Assembly: GCA_038093515.1 (NCBI GenBank)
Contig: JBBPSI010000089.1
Coordinates: 32,433-96,432 of the forward strand
Reading direction: 5' to 3'
Length of the DNA stretch: 64,000 nucleotides
DNA from: Butyriboletus loyo
Lineage: Eukaryota; Basidiomycota; Agaricomycetes; Boletales; Boletaceae
Below, piece by piece: positions 48,683 through 60,685 of the stretch. Positions within the stretch are counted from its first letter, which is position 1; the number at the start of each line of letters is the position of its first letter. The notes under the pieces are model-generated. The model was not told the DNA's origin, searched no databases, and saw only the letters and a program-made list of their open reading frames with translations. Position numbers and translations under genes: made by a program.

Positions 48683-51241
48683 TCATTGGCTCTTCTTCAT
48701 CATCCAAACCATCAGTCTTATCCATCTTATACAAGCCTTGTTATAAATGCTGTTGCTTACTTTGGGTTGAATGATGTTATGGAGTTTGTCATGTAGCTCC
48801 TTGTTGTAGTCAAGCAGAAATGTCTGCAGAACATTAATCCATTTGACATCACCAACTGGCTCCATTAGCTGGCTGTTGAGATGTCTAGCACTTTGGTGCC
48901 ATTCTTTGGGGAAAATCTTGCTGAATACACCACATAATATGGTAATTGTAATGCAGTGATGATAATAAAAGAATGAAATAATCTAATTAACTATTTGTTA
49001 GCTGAAAAACTGAGTTTTTACAATCAGCAACTTGAATTGGTGATAATGTCCTGATGCTTTTTAGAATCCTTGATAGCTGCATGGTTGATCCAGAAAGGCA
49101 TCAATTGCAGTCCAGATGCAGTCCAATCCCTGCCCTCTTTACACTTTCCTTCCCAACCAAAGTGGCACATTGGAAAGATCCAATCAACACACTAAACATA
49201 ATGTTTTTAGCAAACATGTTTACTAAAAATCATAAGTAAATTAAATTACCTCAGCTAGGGAAGGTCCATTATTGATGGAGCTGTTTACTTGAGAGGTAGC
49301 AAGGACTGTGATTTTATCTGTGTTCCACAAGATCATCAGGACTTGCATGCATAGTGGATTAAACAAAGGGAAAGGTGTTGCCAGTATAATATGGCTTTCA
49401 CTAGTGGGGAAAAAGCCAAGCTGCAGCCATTTTAGTTTCATCAGCATGTTTTGGATAATAGGAGCAGTGATGTCATGAATGTTGGACATAATGGAGTCTG
49501 CACATTCCTCTGCCTCTTTGATAATGTGATTGAAATACATATCAAAGGCTGCTGAGTAGGACTCTATCTCATGTGACTTACTGGATCCAAATAGGTACAT
49601 AAAGGATGACAAGAGTTCTGAAAAAGTCTTTTCCCACTTGTCCAGGTAGCTTTCGGGGCCCCCTGACTCCAACACAGATAGCATTGGTTGGGAAATGGAT
49701 CCAGAAAGAGTATCCAGATTGTTCCTATATTCCTCCTTGATCTGTGAAACAACCTTTGCACACTTCTCAGCTGAGGTGACAAGATTGGTGACAAGTCCCA
49801 AAATACGTTGTGATGCAGCTACAGGGTCTTCCATTTGGTATGGAGATGTGAGGTATTCAAAAACAGACCACATTGGCTTGAATATGCAAAGAAACAGCTA
49901 TGAAAAAAAAAATTCAGTAAACATGTGTACTAAAAATCCAATTATTCATGTTGTCACTTACACCAGTGAGATAGGGATTTAAATTCAATGCAGGAAGGAA
50001 AACATTGAGGAGATTGCTGGATTCAAAGCTAACAATCCCAAAGACACGGGCAAACCAAAGTGTGAGGTCTTGATTCTGTAGGATAACATTTGGATGAGAT
50101 GTCTTGTTTGTACATGTCTCTTTCCAATCACTAACAAGACGTTGGTAAGCATTCATGGCAAGAGTTGACCTGTTTCAATTCTGGCTGTGTAAATAGTGTA
50201 GGAGATTCTTGAAGAGCTGGGTGTCAGAGTCCTCATGATGGGGCCAAAGTTGATTTGATGATAGCTTGAAGAAAATAAGACCAGCCTCATCTCGCTTTTT
50301 GATTTGGTCTGAGATATATATTCTTAGTAAACATGTTTACTAAAAATCAATTAAACTTTGCTTACCAAGATCAAAAACATCTGCAAGCCACTTTCTGTGT
50401 GCAGCAATGTCTCAAGTCTTTGGGTTTTCTTCTCCAAGTCAGCATGAGCTCATGGGGTAGTGGCATCTTTTATCTCCTGATGGGCCTTGTTTCACTGCAA
50501 GACTTCCTTTGCAAACTTGTCCTGCATCAAAGTGACATGGTGGTTTCCATCAATAAGTTCAATTGCTGAACCAGGGGATTGTGCAAGATCTGTCCATTTG
50601 ATGTGATTGGTGTAAATCACAGCATTGTGCTCTGGAACAAGCTCACCAGCAATATAGGATCACTGGACACCAATTTGGATTGCCTGGTCAGCAACACAGT
50701 TGGCCAGCCCATCACTTTCTGCATTTTTCTTCATCAAATGTAGCAGTGTGGAGTCAATGGGATGAGGATTGTAGTTTTGGCAACTGAGGTGTGGTCCAAT
50801 GCCAAGATTGTCATTATTTCCAACAAAGATAAGGCCAAATCCAAGGTGAACTTTGGAAAGATTGTCGAGCATATCACTAAGCTTGCAATTTGCATCTTCC
50901 TGGCAATTCTGAAATTAACTCATTAGTTAGTATATTAACTCAAATTAAGAAAGGAATCCAAAGTTTTTAGTAAACATGTTTACTAGAAATACATACAAAG
51001 CTTTCACAAAAGAATCCAGAGTTTTTAGTAAACATGTTTACTAAAAATACAAATAACAATCAATTTTAGAATGAAAATACAAATCAATCACAATGCAATA
51101 CAAAATAAAACCATGCAAATAAAGTGAATAAAGCATACTTTGCCTTTGTTTGTCTAACAAACAATGCAAAACCTATAAGTTTTGCATATAGAATGTACAA
51201 ACAGATACATACTGATTTGGTTGTATTTGCAGGCATTTGTA
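48683..51241 (-). pseudogene. Accessory gene of the helicase element, decayed
   Basis: Leftward multi-exon gene beginning near ATG 51241 (MPANTTKS then GTATGT). Protein-like exons include NCQEDANCKLSDMLDNLSK, LGFGLIFVGNNDNLGIGPHLS, ELVPEHNAVIYTNHIKWTDLA...ELIDGNHHVTLMQ, LEKKTQRLETLLHTESG, NAYQRLVSDWKETCTNK, a 210-residue block at 49873-49241 and a last exon ending at 48683. At least two TGA stops (in the LQ-stop-NKAHQ and TTP-stop-AHAD segments near 50490 and 50450) interrupt the frame. Introns carry the palindromic motif GTAAACATGTTTAC. Function unknown. Head-to-head placement with the helicase gene suggests both belong to one element. Confidence 0.55.
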
Positions 51242-51367
51242 TGTGACAAATAGCTGGAAATTAGAGAATAAAAGTTGATAGTGATGGTTGAGTCAAGGTG
51301 TAAAAATTGTTTCAACCCAGACATCAGGTTTATATACTATGGGGAACACCTATTGGTAAATACTTAT

Positions 51368-51859
51368 TGTTATAATCGTATCTCTTATAACCATCTTTCT
51401 ATGTTCGGACTTTGTCATATTTCTCTTTCAAAGGTTACGTGACTCAACACACATGATCATGGGATTATACATGTGACCAGGCTGACTAAGCATATGACGT
51501 CATGGTCCAGACTGACCTAGACTCTATGACATCACGCCTCATGTATTTAATCTCTGTTTACTTCTCTTCTTTTTTGATTGCCGTCAACTTCTATTTTAAT
51601 CTTCGTCGACCCTGGCTTCTTCTTGTATGTACATGTATAGTAACTAGTCTCATGCACTGCTTGGTCTGTGTGCATTTCCCTGTAATATATAAAGGCTCGT
51701 GGTTTGGGCTAGGATTCCCTAGCTTTAACCACTTGTCTTATTCGCTGGCAACAGTTGAGAGATTAAGACTAAGAGCTATTCCTCATTACCTCACCAGTTA
51801 CTGTGTATAACTGCAATAGTTGCGGAACTTTGTGTGTGATAACTCTCGTTGTTGCAACA
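51368..51859 (+). mobile_element. Solo LTR, family C
   Basis: 492 bases, TGTTATAATC...GTTGCAACA, flanked by the 5-base duplication CTTAT (51363-51367 and 51860-51864). TATA-like TAATATATAAAGG near 51691. Two other copies are at 55692-56187 (opposite strand) and 60204-60685. It lies in the spacer between the two divergent genes of the helicase element. Confidence 0.9.
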
Positions 51860-52349
51860 CTTATCAACATTTGTAACTTGAGTTTAAACAGCACTCATCA
51901 CATAATCAAGTGTTTACTAATGTGATTATATAATCAGAATTAAGTTTAATGTTAGAGTTTACTTTAAAATTGAAAGTGAGCTTAAAATCACAAGTCTTCT
52001 TTGTGCTAATATAATCATTCATCTTGTTCTTTCATTCACTCCTTCCTATTTGGGTCATTCCATTATAAGAAATCCTTTCCCACAATGTCTAAAGCTTTAG
52101 CCAAACAGCTTTTACTTGCTTTGTCAGCACAGCTTAGTAAAGATTTGGCAGGTGATCAAGCTTCTATCACAGTAAGTTTGTAAAGCATTGATTTATGCAA
52201 CATCAAGCTTATGTAATTCAGGTTAGTAATCAAGCATGTGATATTGTGAGTCTTTAACATGCTTGTTTACTAAAACATTCTTAGGTAATACCCCACATCC
52301 ACAGGATCAGGTCGGCACACATGATGAGGTAAGCTCTTTAGTGCACATG

Positions 52350-52774
52350 TGTTACAGTAGTGGACTACCTTTTTTCTCCTCTACCATTTGGACTACCATT
52401 TTCACCTAGGCTTTGCCTACTGTTCTTTGAATGCTGCGAGTGTTCTGATTAGTCATCACTTCTCGTGCACGGATGCACTTTCTTTCTTACTCCAGAATCT
52501 TCTAGAGTATTCTTTCGTCATTCATCTTTTACCTCTTGCAACCCGATTGGGACATGGTCTGTGTGCAGACCCCAGTAGTATAAATACTCGGTCTTTACTC
52601 CAGTGTACTTTATCTAGTTCTATGCAGTAACCTGCTAGCAATTAGTCTCCACTCCAGACTCTTAGTGTGCATACTAAGGCATAGTCTGAGACCCAGCTCA
52701 GAAACGCTTCACGAGTCCTGCAGCTACTCCAGAGTGCCGCCTCAGAGTTCTAGTTGTTAGCGCCCAGTATAACA
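52350..52774 (+). mobile_element. Solo LTR, family A (copy 1)
   Basis: 425 bases, TGTTACAGTAGTGG...CAGTATAACA, flanked by ACATG on both sides (52345-52349 and 52775-52779). TATA-like TAGTATAAATACTC near 52568. It lies in an intron of the helicase gene; the duplicated ACATG is part of the intron motif there. Confidence 0.92.
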
Positions 52775-54587
52775 ACATGTGTACTAAAAATCATATTGCA
52801 CAAGCAGAACAATAAGCCTCAGACTTCTGGCTTGCAGGTCAAATACTTTATTATCTTTCAATACTTATGTTACTAAACTAAGCTACTTGTGTAATTATAG
52901 ACTCCCATTGAAGAACTCATTGAGGTATGATTCTTAATTATTCTTAGTATACATGTATACTAACAACTAACATGAAAATCATTTTAACAAGCCTATGAGT
53001 TCTCTCTTCAAGGTAAAATATCACTTCATGGCTAACCATATGTGCTATCAGTCTAATCAGAAGATTTAGCCAAATAAAATATTAGAAAAAAATCAAGTAC
53101 AGGACCCTGAGAAACTCAACATAGCTGTATGTTATTCTCTTTTTGTATTACTTGTGATTCTATGTTGATGGCATAACAAATGACTATAGGTATACAATCC
53201 AGATGACAGTCTACTCCATCAGCCTTATTTGGATTCTATCAATGTAGTGATAGATCCAGAGTTGCTTGCTTTCTGCTGCAACCTGTGTCAAATTGCTATG
53301 CCACCTTCCTGGATCCCAAATCATATCAACAACAACCACAAGAGCTTCAAAGTTAATATACATGCTCTTCAAGCAATCACTGGTGCCAATGACATTTGTG
53401 AAGACCTTCCACTTGCAGCAGTGACAAATAATGGTATTATACCATTTAAAGGACTGAAAATCTTACAGGGATTAGCTTGCCCCCAATGTCCACAAGTAGG
53501 CAGCACTATCAAATATCTGAAAAAACACCACATAGAAGCTCATTCCAATATACTGTCTCCTTCAATCTGGCCTGTATGCAAAATGCAACAATTCAACAGT
53601 AGTGGTCAATATTGCAAATTATGGTGTGTCCTTGAAGAACCAACTTCCACTGAGTCCAATCTGGACATAACTGATAACATTATTCAGAATCTATACAATA
53701 ATGTTACAGAAACTCACAATAATTCCATGCCTCCAACTGATCATCGACTTGTTAGCCCTTGGCTGTTAACCATCCAATGGCATGAACATATTGCATGCTA
53801 TGATGTTTCAAAATTGCATGCCCTTATTGCAATCAAGAAAAATGAAAATGGTTACATGTCAAGAGTATCAGCTGCTGTTTTGGATTATTTCAATGAGGCC
53901 ATTGCTTTACTGCCAGCTGCAGATGGGCTCATTCTGAAGAGACTCAACTCCAAAGATCCACAAAAGCAGTGAATGGTTTGTACACACATGTATTAAAACT
54001 TAACCTTTAATAAACATATAGTGGAATCAATAATACACCATTGCATTGTCATCAAGATCACAATACAATGAAGAAATATGCTAAACCTGTGACCTCCTTG
54101 CTTATATTTTTAATCTGTGTTCAGGACAGTACAGATTATATGATTCCATTGGCAGGGGATATAACACACAAGATCAAAGCCTTGCAAAGTGCTCTTCAAT
54201 CACAACAAAATATTTCAGAAGCAATCCATGCTGTTCTGTCTGGAATATGGCTCACTAAATGGAAGAAGACACTCACCAATCCATTCCCATGTCCAACAGA
54301 ACATCTGCTCATTATTCTTACACTACAAAGTGATGGAAGTCACAAACCACCCAGTGAAGTTACTGGATATTTTGCCAAACTGGAATATTGTATTCACTTG
54401 ACATGTCTCAAGGAGATCAAGCAGATTACATCTGAAAGGCTTAACAATGATGATGAAGATGCTTGCAATCAGCTCTGCCCTTGGTTCACTGAACATACAA
54501 ATTCTCCATTTTCTTGACTCCAGTCTCTGCAGCATCATGAATCCTCCATTGCATATCAAACCATGAGTCTTCCTCAGATCTGGTGGA

Positions 54588-55001
54588 TGTTACAGTAGTG
54601 GTCTACTTATTTTCTCCTTTACCCATTGGTCTACCATTTTCTCCTAGACTTTGTCTAGTTTCCTTTGAATGGCTCAACCATTCAGCTTAGTCACCATTTC
54701 TTGTGCTTGGACTTGTTTCTTTCATACTCCAGAACATTCTAGAGTATTCCTTCCTCACTCATCTTTATGACTCATGTGACCCGATTGGGTCATGGTCTGT
54801 GTGCAGACCCCCATAGTATATAAACCCAGACCTAGCACAGTTGTAACTTATCTAGTTCTATGTAGTCTTCTGCTAGCAATTAGTTTCTCTCCAGACTCTT
54901 AGTGTGTGTACTAAGACATAGTCTGAGCATCATCTCATACAAGTCCCACAGCTACTCCAGAGTGCCACCTAGAGTTCTAGTTGTTAGCGCCCAGTGTAAC
55001 A
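54588..55001 (+). mobile_element. Solo LTR, family A (copy 2)
   Basis: 414 bases, TGTTACAGTAGTGG...CAGTGTAACA, with target duplication GTGGA at 54583-54587 and 55002-55006. It interrupts an exon of the helicase gene; coding sense resumes after it. Confidence 0.93.
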
Positions 55002-55178
55002 GTGGATTGATACAGAGCACTGGTCAGAACTTCTCTACAAGGAAGAGCAATTGTGTCTGGACCAATTACGAAGTACATTTTCCTCAAATGCACAGGCTAT
55101 TGTGGATCTCTGGAGGGTTAAAGTTCTTCGAGAAGTTAGTGCATGTGTGCACTATGAATTTCTTGCAGATGATCTATC

Positions 55179-56533
55179 TGTTACAGTTTTACCCCTAAGC
55201 GTACCCCACCACTTGTTTTCCCACACTCACGCGTCCCCGCCACTTGTTTTCCCACACTCATGTGTCCCTGCCACCCCTGCCATCTTGCGATGCCGCCCAT
55301 CACCTGCTCCCCAGTTGCCTAGTGGACGTTATCCACTTCCCTGGTCGTTCCTGCGAGTCTCAGTGACGCTACACTGAGATAGCCCCTGTCTCGTCACCCT
55401 GTCGGGCCGGACCCTTCAGTTGAGCTGTCGCGTCCCTTCTTATTTGACCAATGACATTTCTTGCATCACGTGACTAGCACGTGATTAGATTACGACACGT
55501 TCTTACCTTCGTGTCGAGACCCGTATCCAAGGGCTCTGCTGTTCGCGCACCCTTTGCCCTGTGGGGCTGGCCTCATGGACATCATCACTTCATGTTCAGC
55601 ACTTCTCATACGCTGACGATGTTGCCACCTTATCCGGAGCTTCGCTCCCTCGTTACCAGCACTTTGCCGCCTCTTCATTCACCACTATGACTGTTACGAG
55701 ACAACGGAGTTATCAAGTCACACGGGGTTCCGCGACTGTCGCAGTGCTACACAAGTACTGGCGAGGTGTAATGAGGATAGCTCAAGCCTTAATCTCTCAA
55801 CTGTTGCCAGCGAATAAGACAAGTGGTTAAAGCTAGGGAATCCTAGCCGCAACCACAAGCCTTTTTATATTACAGGGGAATGCGCACAGACCATGCAGTG
55901 CGTGAGACTAGTTACTATACATGTACATATGAAGAAGTCACGAGTCGACGATGATGAGAAATAGAAGTCGACGGTGATCAAAAAGAAGAGAAGCAAACGG
56001 AGATTAAATACATGAGGCGTGATGTCATAGAGTCTGGGCCAGTCTGGACCATGACGTCATATGCTTAGTCAGCCTGTGGTTACATGTATAATCCCACGAT
56101 CACGTGCGCAAAGTCACGTGACCTTTGAAAGAGAAATATGATGAAGTCCAAACGCAAAAGATAGTTATAAGAGATACGATTATAACAATGACTCGGACAG
56201 ACTCATGGCCCTTTGCCCTTTGCTGCCACGCACAGCTCGGTCTGTGCATGATACCCAGTAGTATATATATGAGTACTTAGAGAAGTACAGACTCTTTAGC
56301 TAATTCTACGCATCTACCAAGTGCATAGTAATCTAGCAATATATCCTTCTCTTGCCGATAAAGCCAATAAGAGTCTGCTTGATCTCGTCTGGTCGCCACC
56401 ACTCAAGATCTCGCTGACACTTGCTTTGCAAGACACCCGATAGCGTCGTCTACACGAGTCGGCTAGTTTCCTCATTAGGCTCGAGCCCCTATAAGCGCTT
56501 GCTTGCTAGCTATTGTGCGCTACCAGCATAACA
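55179..56533 (+). mobile_element. Solo LTR, family B (copy 1), carrying a nested LTR-C
   Basis: Runs from TGTTACAGTTTTACCCC to CAGCATAACA with the duplication CTATC at 55174-55178 and 56534-56538. Without the nested element (55692-56187 plus its duplication) it is about 854 bases. The helicase frame continues across the site. Confidence 0.9.
55692..56187 (-). mobile_element. Solo LTR, family C, nested in LTR-B
   Basis: 496 bases, reverse orientation of the copy at 51368. Flanked by ATGAC at 55687-55691 and 56188-56192. Inserted into the LTR-B copy, so younger than it. Confidence 0.92.
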
Positions 56534-57159
56534 CTATCCAACAAGACTGTTGGCTACTCTTTTCTTATAGATCACCGCAATTCCTGTTTTAAAGATCAGG
56601 ACATCTTGGGAAAAGCTTTTCTTTCCAATTCAGCAATCACTTCCACATTTGGGAGTCACACAAGTGGAAAATGGATTTGGGATATCAGTGCACTAAAGGG
56701 ATGGCTATATGATTATGCTGATTTTCAAAGCCATTTGCTCTTACATTGTGAAACTCTTAGCAGTGCTCCTGGATGTGGCACAGAACTCACTGGTCTATCA
56801 TTTTGCAACACAAAATATCAACATCAAAACCTTGTCATGTTGGGCTCACACCTTGCTCTATTGCAATGCTATCAAAAAACAAGTGCACTTTCTGTTATGC
56901 TGATGCATGAAACAAACTAGCAGCAAGCACTCAATAGGGGCTCAAGCTTATTTGGGGAATGGCCGACTCACGTAGACAACACTATCAGGGTTCTGCAGAG
57001 CAAGTGTTGGTGAGGTGTCGTATAGTGGTGACCAGATGAGATTAAGCAGGCTCTTATCAGCTCTATTGGCAGAAGGGGTATGATGCTAGATTGCTAGGCA
57101 CTTGGTAGATGTGTAGAATTAGCTAAAGAGTTTGTACTTGTCTAAGTACTGGGTATATA

Positions 57160-58769
57160 CAGTGAGTGAAAAAACCCTTGCAATGTTTCACTATTTTGCA
57201 CTAGATGCCATGTAGCACCTGATGGCGTGGGAATCCCGCTTAGTGTTGGTGAGGTGGGTGATAGCACTGCCTCCTGGCTACAAATAGGTCCCTGGGTCAT
57301 GTGATGTGGCCATGTGGCCGTGGAGATATGTCTATTCTAAAACAGGTATACCATTGCAAGGGTTTATTCACTTTCAGCCTCAATAGTGGAATCTCAGTCA
57401 AATGAAAGGATAATTGTGTTTGTTTGGTCCTACAAACAAAGATACACATATAAACATTATGTCTGAGTTGGAAAAAGTTCACACACTTCTTTCTTCCCAA
57501 CTTCTACCACCATGAGATCTATCTCCTCCACCCAAAAGAATACCATCTTAACCATGCTTGATTCTGGTCATTCTGCTTGCTCCATTGCCTCCACCACTGG
57601 CCTTCATACTTTCACCATCTCTAGGCTTTGTTCCAAGGAGCATTCTACTCTGCAAAAGTCCACTGGAGGTCATCCATCCAAGCTCTCCCCTGCTAATATC
57701 CACCATGCCATCCATCTCATCTCTACTCACAAGGCAGAAAATGCTGTTCAAGTGACCAAAGCTCTCACAAATATTATCAACCAACCCCTCAATCCCAACA
57801 CAGTATGCCAGCACTTGAAAAAATCTGGTATGAAAGCTGTGGTCAAGTGAAAACAACCTATTCTCTCTGCCAGGCATTGCAAGGCAAGACTAGACTTTGC
57901 CTATGCTCACAAAGATTGGACTCTGGAGGACTGGAAGAGGGTAGTATGGTCTGATGAGACTAAAATCAATCACCTAGGGTCAGATGGATGCAAATGGGTG
58001 TGGAAAAAGCCAGGGGAGAGGCTCAGTGATAGACTGGTGGAGGGGACACTCAAGTTTGGAGGAGGTTCTGTGATGATGTGGGGCTGTATGAGTTGGGAGG
58101 GGGTTGGGTATGCCACCAAGATTGATGGTAGGATGGATGGGGACCTATACCTTCAAATTTTGAAGGATGAACTTCAAGATTCCCTTCAGTATTATGGTCT
58201 CAATCCTCCTGACACCATCTTCCAACAAGACAATGACCCCAAGCACACCTGCAAGAAGGTCAAGGAGTGGCTAGATGAACAGGAGTTTAGTACTATGGTA
58301 TGGCCAGCACAGTCTCCTGATCTTAATCCAATAGAACATGCCTGGAGTTACCTCAAGAGGAGGCTTGCAGAGTATGAACACCCCCCAAGGGAATACTGGA
58401 GTTGTGGGAGAGAATTCAGGTGGAGTGGGACAAGATACCAGTTGCAGAGTGTCAGAAGTTGATTGAAAGTATGCCTAGGAGGGTTCAGGCAGTTCTCAAG
58501 GCCAAAGGAGGCTATACAAAGTACTGATATCTCCCAAATACCCTTCTTCCACCAAAAGTGAATAAACCCTTGCAATGGTATACCTGTTTTAGAATAGACA
58601 TATCTCCACAGCCACATGGCCACATCACATGACCCAGGGACCTATTTGTAGCCAGGAGGCAGTGCTATCACCCACCTCACCAATGCTAAGTGGAATTCCC
58701 ACACCATCAGGTGCTACATGGCATCTAGTGCAAAATAGTGAAACATTGCAAGGGTTTTTTCACTCACTG
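57160..58769 (+). mobile_element. Tc1/mariner-type DNA transposon with ~215-base terminal inverted repeats
   Basis: 1610 bases from CAGTGAGTGAAAAAACCC to its inverse, flanked by the TA dinucleotide (57158-57159 and 58770-58771). Terminal inverted repeats 57160-57374 and 58555-58769 align without gaps and differ at six or so positions, mostly CpG transitions. Inserted in LTR-B copy 2. Contains a damaged transposase gene. Confidence 0.93.
57512..58527 (+). pseudogene. Tc1/mariner transposase, inactivated
   Basis: The N-terminal helix-turn-helix region (STQKNTILTMLDSGHSACSIA) starts at ATG 57512. Catalytic blocks follow: VVWSDETKINHLGSDG (first Asp), IFQQDNDPKHTCKK (second Asp) and AQSPDLNPIEHAWSYLKRR (third acidic residue), so the DDE/D triad is visible. 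A TGA at 57848-57850 follows GMKAVVK in the middle of the protein. A single-base frame change lies in a C-run at about 58380, after EYEHPPR; the other frame then continues LELWERIQVEWDKIP to a TGA at 58525. The element is therefore non-autonomous. Confidence 0.88.
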
Positions 58770-60203
58770 TATACTCTAGGTGTCTGTGCACAGACTGAGC
58801 TGTGCGAAGCAGCATAGGCCTAAGGGGTCTGACTGTAGACAAGTCAGAATGACAATCAGAGAAGCAGCAAAGTGCCAGTAATGAGGGAGCGAAGCTCCAG
58901 ACAAGATGGTGACATCGCCAGTGAATAAGAAGAGCTGAATGTGAAGTGGCAATGTCCAGGTTATGGGGCCCATAGGGCAAAGGGGACATGAGTAGCAGAG
59001 ACCTTGGATACTGGTCTTGGCATGCTAGTCAAGACACATCATAATCTAGTCATGTGCTGGTCATGTGATGTAACAAATGTCATTGGTTAAGAATGAAGGG
59101 AACATGACAGCTTAGCTGAAGGGTCCAGTCTGGCAGGACAGTGATAGGGGCTGTCCTAGTATCTTGGGACTGAGACATCTGGGAATGACAGAGATAGTGG
59201 ATAGCTGTTTGCTGGCTACTGGGGAGCAGGCAATATACTGTATCATGAGGGCAGCGGGGTTGTGGGACGTGAGAGCATGGGAAAACAAGTGGTGAGGTAT
59301 GCTTGGGGGTAAAACTGTAACACTTTCTGGCCAAGACAAATTAATTCCACATGGTCTTGATGCCCTTACATTTGAACTTATTACTCAATCACTAGCTATT
59401 GTCTGACCTTTTGCAGAGCCAGAAATTCATCTCTGCTTTCCCAGTCAACCAGGGGTCACTGCCCTCTATCACACCCAACTATTCTATTTATCAATGTGTC
59501 AAAGCTTTTCATCACAGATAATATCAGCAGCTCTCTCTCATACCTTAGCCTACAACATACCAATCTGAAGCTTACTGTCAACTACTGGTGGCATATTAGC
59601 ATTGCTTTCAAGTGCAAACATGGTCAATTTGCAGAAGACTTAATAGATCTTGATGAAAATGATACAATTGATGCCTTGCAAGCTGGACACTCATGTGCAA
59701 CAGAAAATCAAATTTATGGTTTAAGTCCTGATGCTCTGGCAGGTGCCAGTGAAGATATTCTTTCCCTTTTCCTTGATGCTAGCAAGCGATGGCAACTCAT
59801 TTTGCATATCATACCAAGTGGTCACATTATTCCCTATTCTGAAATTCACACAAAAAAATTCAAGGATTTCACAAACTTAGGAAAGCTGGGTGTCAAGTCA
59901 ATCCAAACAATCAACAAACCATCCATACCACATGCAGCTCCTCTCTCAGAAGACAAAATAGTGGACTCTATTGTTGCAAAACTTGGAAATGAGATATTTC
60001 CACATATAGAGTCACAGATCATAGCCAAGATTATTGCTGCCCTTACACCCACAATCCAAACAGTGATAACAGATGCACTCAAAAACATGCAAATACCAAA
60101 ATCAGAAGTCAATACATCACTGCAAGAATCTAATCTCATCCCAACACACAATCAAAAAATGGCCACCAATGAAGAAGATCTTGATGAACTATATGATGAT
60201 TTT

Positions 60204-60685
60204 TGTTATAATACTGTATTATTTCCACGCTTTCGGACTTCTCCTTTTACTTTCAAAGGTCACATGACTCAGTGCATGTGATCATGGGATTGTACATGTG
60301 ATCAGAATCTAGACAGAGCCTATGATGTAATGGTCCAGACTGGCCCATGACATTATTAGTCTAGACTATGACATCATACCTCATATATTTAATCTCCATT
60401 TGCTTCTCTTCTTTTTGATCGCCATTAACTTCTTAGTCTAACCATGTATAGTAGTTTATCACACACACAGCTAGGTCTGTGTGCCATCTTGTACAATATA
60501 TAAAGGCTTGTGGTTTGGGCTAAGTTTCCTTAGTGTTAACCACTTGTCTTGATCACTGGAAACAGTTGAGGGACTAAGGTCTTGCTAAAACTCTATAAAC
60601 CTTTGCCAGTGCTTTGTATAGCACTGCAACTTGTAGTGAACCACTTGTGGAACGTTCTGATAGAATTACTCCTTTGGTCATAACA
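60204..60685 (+). mobile_element. Solo LTR, family C (copy 3)
   Basis: 482 bases, TGTTATAATACTG...GGTCATAACA. Flanking pentamers ATTTT and ATGTT fit a duplication with one later change. It interrupts a helicase-gene exon: LDELYDD before and NVPSNEENLYGLYNN after. Confidence 0.85.

Larger units (their letters stand above)
56893..59322 (-). mobile_element. Solo LTR, family B (copy 2, reverse), carrying a Tc1/mariner element
   Basis: Reverse-strand LTR-B: its TGTTACAG start reads leftward from 59322 and its end lies at 56893 (TGTTATGCTG on the plus strand). The duplication CTTTC flanks it (56888-56892 and 59323-59327). It is split by the mariner element at 57160-58769. CpG sites are largely lost compared with the copy at 62005-62821. 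Confidence 0.9.

Noticed and set aside
53229..53972. Secondary-metabolism (orsellinic acid cluster) gene, suggested by the DUF3505 name
   Set aside because: The DUF3505-type zinc-finger region here is followed by helicase motifs in one interrupted gene, which fits the telomere-linked helicase type and not a metabolite cluster.
47900..53990. Repeated ACATGTNTACTAAAAATC units taken as a CRISPR-like or satellite array
   Set aside because: Units are irregularly spaced by hundreds of bases, lie in introns of eukaryotic-type genes and have no uniform spacers.
57548..57877. Antisense open frame over the mariner transposase
   Set aside because: Shadow of the transposase coding strand; the sense frame carries the helix-turn-helix and DDE blocks.
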